Shown: positions 6,092 to 8,057 of the stretch, piece after piece
Numbering within the stretch: position 1 is the stretch's first letter
Layout: each line of letters starts with the position of its first letter
NCBI GenBank assembly: GCA_017430945.1
Contig: JAFRMB010000140.1
Location: forward strand, 1-8,057
Origin: Clostridia bacterium
GTDB taxonomy: Bacteria > Bacillota_A > Clostridia > Christensenellales > Aristaeellaceae
Length of the DNA stretch: 8,057 bases
Reading direction: 5' to 3'
Position numbers and translations under genes: made by a program
Notes under the pieces: model-generated
The model's database searches: none
What the model was told of the DNA's origin: nothing
The model's input: only the letters and a program-made list of their open reading frames with translations

Positions 6092-7118
6092 AGATGTGAC
6101 GCTACTTTTGAAGGACATCACCGGGCGCGTGGCGCCGCAGCCCGCGGCGGAGCGCGAGGCGCGCATACAGCGCGGCGTACACTACTGCGAGATGCTGCCG
6201 CTGGAGTACCGGCCGAGCGCGATGTACATGCGGACCTATGCGCGCGCGCTCGACCTGTACAAGGGCTGCACCGCCGATGCCGTCGCCGCGGTCGCCGAGC
6301 AGATCTACCGGGAGAAGGGAAGCCGGGCCGTGCTGGTGTCGCTGGCCAGGGCCGGCACATCCGTCGGCGTGCTGATCCGGCGCTGGCTGCGGCTCAGGCA
6401 CGGGGCGGACGTTCCGCACTATTCGATCTCCATCATACGCGGCCGGGGGATCGACGGCAACGCCATGCGCTTTATACTGTCCCGCCACGCCGCGGGCGAT
6501 CTGCAATTCGTGGACGGCTGGACGGGCAAGGGCGCCATACAGACCCAGCTCGACGCGGCCATGGCGGCGTATCCGGGCGTCGACCCGGGACTGGCGGTGC
6601 TGTCCGACCCGGGCAACGTGGCGCGGATCTGCGGCACGCACGACGATTTCCTCATCCCCAGCGCCTGCCTAAACGCGACGGTATCCGGGCTCATCAGCCG
6701 CACCTTCCTGCGCGGCGATGTCATCGGCCCGGACGACTTCCATGGCGCGGCGTTCTACCGCGAGCTGATGGACGAGGACCTCACCTACGCGTTCATCGAC
6801 GCGGTGGGATCCGCGTTCCCCGACGCCGCCCCGGCGTGCGGCTTCCGGGATCCGGGCGAGGTGCCCATGCGCGAGGTGGCGGCCATACAGCGCGAATTCG
6901 GCATCGGCAGCGTCAACCTGATCAAGCCCGGCATCGGCGAGGCGACGCGGGTGCTGCTCAGGCGGCTCCCCTGGCGGGTGCTCGTCCACAGCCTGGACGA
7001 CGACCGGCACCTGGGCCATCTGTACCAGCTCGCGGCGGAGAAGGACATCCCCCTCACGGTCTATCCGCTGCGCCACTATCGCGCGTGCGGGCTCATCAAG
7101 GAGCTGGCGGACACATGA
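6069..7118 (+). CDS. StiP-family/PRTase-like protein with C-terminal PELOTA RNA-binding domain
   Basis: A 349-residue protein that databases usually call 'cysteine protease StiP family', while domain analysis treats the main part as a second, divergent phosphoribosyltransferase (PRTase_1). Blocks I associate with the family are HYCEMLPLEY (38-47), LVSLARAGTSVGVLIRRW (89-106), HYSISIIRGRGID (117-129), FVDGWTGKGAI (147-157) and LIPSACLNATVSGLISRTF (195-213). The Gly/Thr-rich 91-100 and 148-156 segments are plausible phosphate-binding turns. C200 is the only Cys in a strongly conserved-looking block, but no protease triad is evident. The C-terminal ~65 residues (about 285-349) match a PELOTA/L7Ae-like fold that binds RNA in other proteins. 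The ATG at 6069 has GGGAGGG (6057-6063) at 5-nt spacing and overlaps the PRTase-TRSP gene by 23 bp. Its stop overlaps the HAD start as ATGA. Family sure; enzymatic role open. Confidence 0.9.
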   Translation: MFSTYKPEDVTLLLKDITGRVAPQPAAEREARIQRGVHYCEMLPLEYRPSAMYMRTYARALDLYKGCTADAVAAVAEQIYREKGSRAVLVSLARAGTSVGVLIRRWLRLRHGADVPHYSISIIRGRGIDGNAMRFILSRHAAGDLQFVDGWTGKGAIQTQLDAAMAAYPGVDPGLAVLSDPGNVARICGTHDDFLIPSACLNATVSGLISRTFLRGDVIGPDDFHGAAFYRELMDEDLTYAFIDAVGSAFPDAAPACGFRDPGEVPMREVAAIQREFGIGSVNLIKPGIGEATRVLLRRLPWRVLVHSLDDDRHLGHLYQLAAEKDIPLTVYPLRHYRACGLIKELADT

Positions 7119-7858
7119 CGCGGACGCTGTTTGCCTGTGACATCGACAATACGCTGATCTGCTCGCGCAAACACCCGCATGCGGGCTGGCGCTGCGTGGA
7201 ATGGATCCACGACGAGGAGCATGCGTTCATGCCGCCCGCCGCGGAGGCGCTGCTCGGCCGGGCCAGCCGGGCGCTTTGCACCGTGCTGGTGACCTCCCGC
7301 TCCATCGAGCAGTACGGGCGGCTCCGCCTGCCGGGCGGCCCGCCCGCGGCGGTCACCGCCAACGGCGCTGATCTGCTCGTGAACGGGCAGCCGGATCCGG
7401 CGTGGCGGGCTGAGACGGAGGCGCTGCTCGCGCCGTGGCGGGAAGAGCTCCGGCGCTGCCATGAACGGCTCAAGTATTCCGACCGCTATATCCGCTGCCG
7501 GATGGTCGACGACGCCTACCTGTTCGTCTACTGCCGCGGCGACGTCGATCCGGTGGGCGAGGCGCGGGCCATATCGGAACGCACCGGCCTTGCGGTCGCC
7601 GCCTCCGGTAAAAAGATCTATCTGCTCCCGCCGCCGCTGAACAAGGGTTCGGCCTTTGCCAGGCTGATGGAGCGGTTCGGCTGCGCGCGCGGCATCGCCG
7701 CCGGGGACAGCGCGATGGATCTGCCCATGCTGCGCGCCGCGGATGCCGCCATACTGCCCGCGACGCTTGCCGATGCGGCGCCCGAAGGCGCTTATGTGTG
7801 CCCGGCCGGGCGCTCGTTCCCGGAGTTCGCGCTGGAGACGGCGATCCGGCTGGCGTGA
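7115..7858 (+). CDS. HAD-superfamily phosphatase (Cof/SPP-like, type IIB cap)
   Basis: A 247-residue haloacid dehalogenase-type hydrolase. Motif I is CDIDNTL (8-14; D9 nucleophile, D11 acid/base), motif II VTSRS (59-63; a Thr/Ser position that stabilises the phosphoaspartate), motif III Lys K177 in NKGSA, and motif IV GDSAMDLPM (197-205; D198 and D202 bind Mg). An insert of about 90 residues between motifs II and III (about 85-170) fits a C2/IIB cap as in Cof-like and sucrose-phosphate-phosphatase-like enzymes. It probably removes a phosphate from the module's (ribo)phosphorylated intermediate; the substrate is inferred from context only. The ATG overlaps the preceding stop (ATGA) and has AAGGAG at 7098-7103 with 11-nt spacing, so it is translationally coupled. 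No signal peptide; cytosolic. The frame is open upstream to 6836, but that portion is a shadow of the StiP-like gene. Last recognised gene of the operon. Confidence 0.92.
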   Translation: MTRTLFACDIDNTLICSRKHPHAGWRCVEWIHDEEHAFMPPAAEALLGRASRALCTVLVTSRSIEQYGRLRLPGGPPAAVTANGADLLVNGQPDPAWRAETEALLAPWREELRRCHERLKYSDRYIRCRMVDDAYLFVYCRGDVDPVGEARAISERTGLAVAASGKKIYLLPPPLNKGSAFARLMERFGCARGIAAGDSAMDLPMLRAADAAILPATLADAAPEGAYVCPAGRSFPEFALETAIRLA

Positions 7859-7879
7859 GAGACCGACGAGGATCCATAT

Positions 7880-7884
7880 GGAGG
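7880..7884 (+). promoter_or_regulatory. Shine-Dalgarno for the gene at the right edge
   Basis: GGAGG lies 5 nt before the ATG at 7890 and argues that the short open frame running off the right edge is a real gene. An in-frame ATG at 7878 overlaps this site and has no good ribosome binding site of its own. Confidence 0.65.
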
Positions 7885-7889
7885 AAGAC

Positions 7890-8057
7890 ATGATCGAGAT
7901 CGGAACCGTGATGCGGACCGCGCCCGCGCTGTCGAGGGACACGCTGGGCGAAGCGTGGAACCGTACATCTCCCGCGTACAGCCGCGGGACCGTGCACAGC
8001 ATCAACCTGGGCAAGCGCCCCGGGCGGGCGGAAGCGCCGCCGCCCGGGGCGGCGCGC
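7890..8057 (+). CDS. Unrecognised protein, N-terminal 56 residues (3'-partial)
   Basis: A frame opening at ATG 7890 behind GGAGG stays open to the right edge and starts 31 nt after the HAD stop, on the same strand. It is therefore probably the next gene of the operon. The visible N-terminus begins MIEIGTVMRTAPALSRD and continues through EAWNRTSPAYSRG to GTVHSINLGKRPGRAEAPPP. There is no signal peptide or membrane helix in the visible part. I do not recognise it. The GTVHSINLGK stretch faintly recalls the first strand of MOSC-domain proteins (Gly-x-Val-x-Ser/Ala-Ile/Val-Asn pattern), but this is too short to rely on. It does not look like the start of a TerD protein. A start at 7878 would add four residues (MEED). 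Confidence 0.55.
   Translation, partial: MIEIGTVMRTAPALSRDTLGEAWNRTSPAYSRGTVHSINLGKRPGRAEAPPPGAAR

Noticed and set aside
6836..7114. Upstream extension of the HAD frame by 93 codons
   Set aside because: It reads as Arg/Gly/His/Ala-rich shadow of the PELOTA region. HAD proteins of this type begin a few residues before the DxD motif, as they do from 7115.
7076..8014. 312-residue open frame on the - strand opposite the StiP-like 3' end, HAD gene and right-edge gene
   Set aside because: It lies opposite well-supported + strand genes, has Arg/Pro/His-rich composition typical of antisense frames in GC-rich DNA, and matches no family I recognise.
8023..8057. GC-rich inverted GCCCCGGG/CCCGGGGC-like segments at the right edge as a terminator
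   Set aside because: There is no T run, and the frame that begins at 7890 is open through it. It is better explained as GC-rich coding sequence.

Overview
The window is a dense, GC-rich (roughly two-thirds G+C by eye) stretch with every convincing gene on the + strand. Strong purine-rich ribosome binding sites (GAGGAGG, GGGAGGG, AGGAAGG, GGAGG) precede the starts, and the gene set matches tellurium/toxic-anion ('Ter') stress loci of Firmicutes and Actinobacteria. A GC-rich member of the Clostridia is my best guess for the host. This is an inference; no rRNA or other taxonomic marker is present.

Layout. (1) Positions 3-1700 hold a YceG-like protein that is open to the left edge, followed one base later by a TelA/YceH-like toxic-anion resistance protein (1702-2841). 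This pair is the conserved tail of yceC-yceH-type ter operons. (2) A perfect GC-rich hairpin followed by a short T run (2852-2892) closes that unit. (3) From 2954 to 7858 there is a tightly packed five-gene operon: a TIM-barrel C-C bond lyase (HpcH/CitE-like), an ATP-grasp ligase, a PRTase fused to a TRSP domain, a StiP-family/PRTase-like protein with a C-terminal PELOTA domain, and a HAD phosphatase. Junctions are a 4-nt gap, an ATGA overlap, a 23-bp overlap and another ATGA overlap. (4) From 7890 an unrecognised reading frame with a good ribosome binding site runs off the right edge.

How the genes may work together. The five-gene set is the 'biosynthetic module' that comparative genomics (Anantharaman, Iyer and Aravind, on Ter-dependent stress responses) linked to TerD/TerC/TelA loci. 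They proposed that it makes a nucleoside-like metabolite. The chemistry would be PRPP-dependent ribosylation by one or both PRTases, carbon-skeleton cleavage or condensation by the lyase, ATP-dependent ligation by the ATP-grasp enzyme, and dephosphorylation by the HAD enzyme. The product and order of steps are, as far as I know, not established biochemically. TelA and YceG probably form the membrane- or stress-associated arm. No TerD, TerC or TerB gene is visible in this window; they would be expected just upstream if this is a canonical locus.

No tRNA, rRNA, CRISPR array, insertion sequence or attachment site was seen. No gene-free stretch exceeds about 115 bases. Many long reading frames on the - strand and in other + frames are GC-driven shadows and are not annotated.
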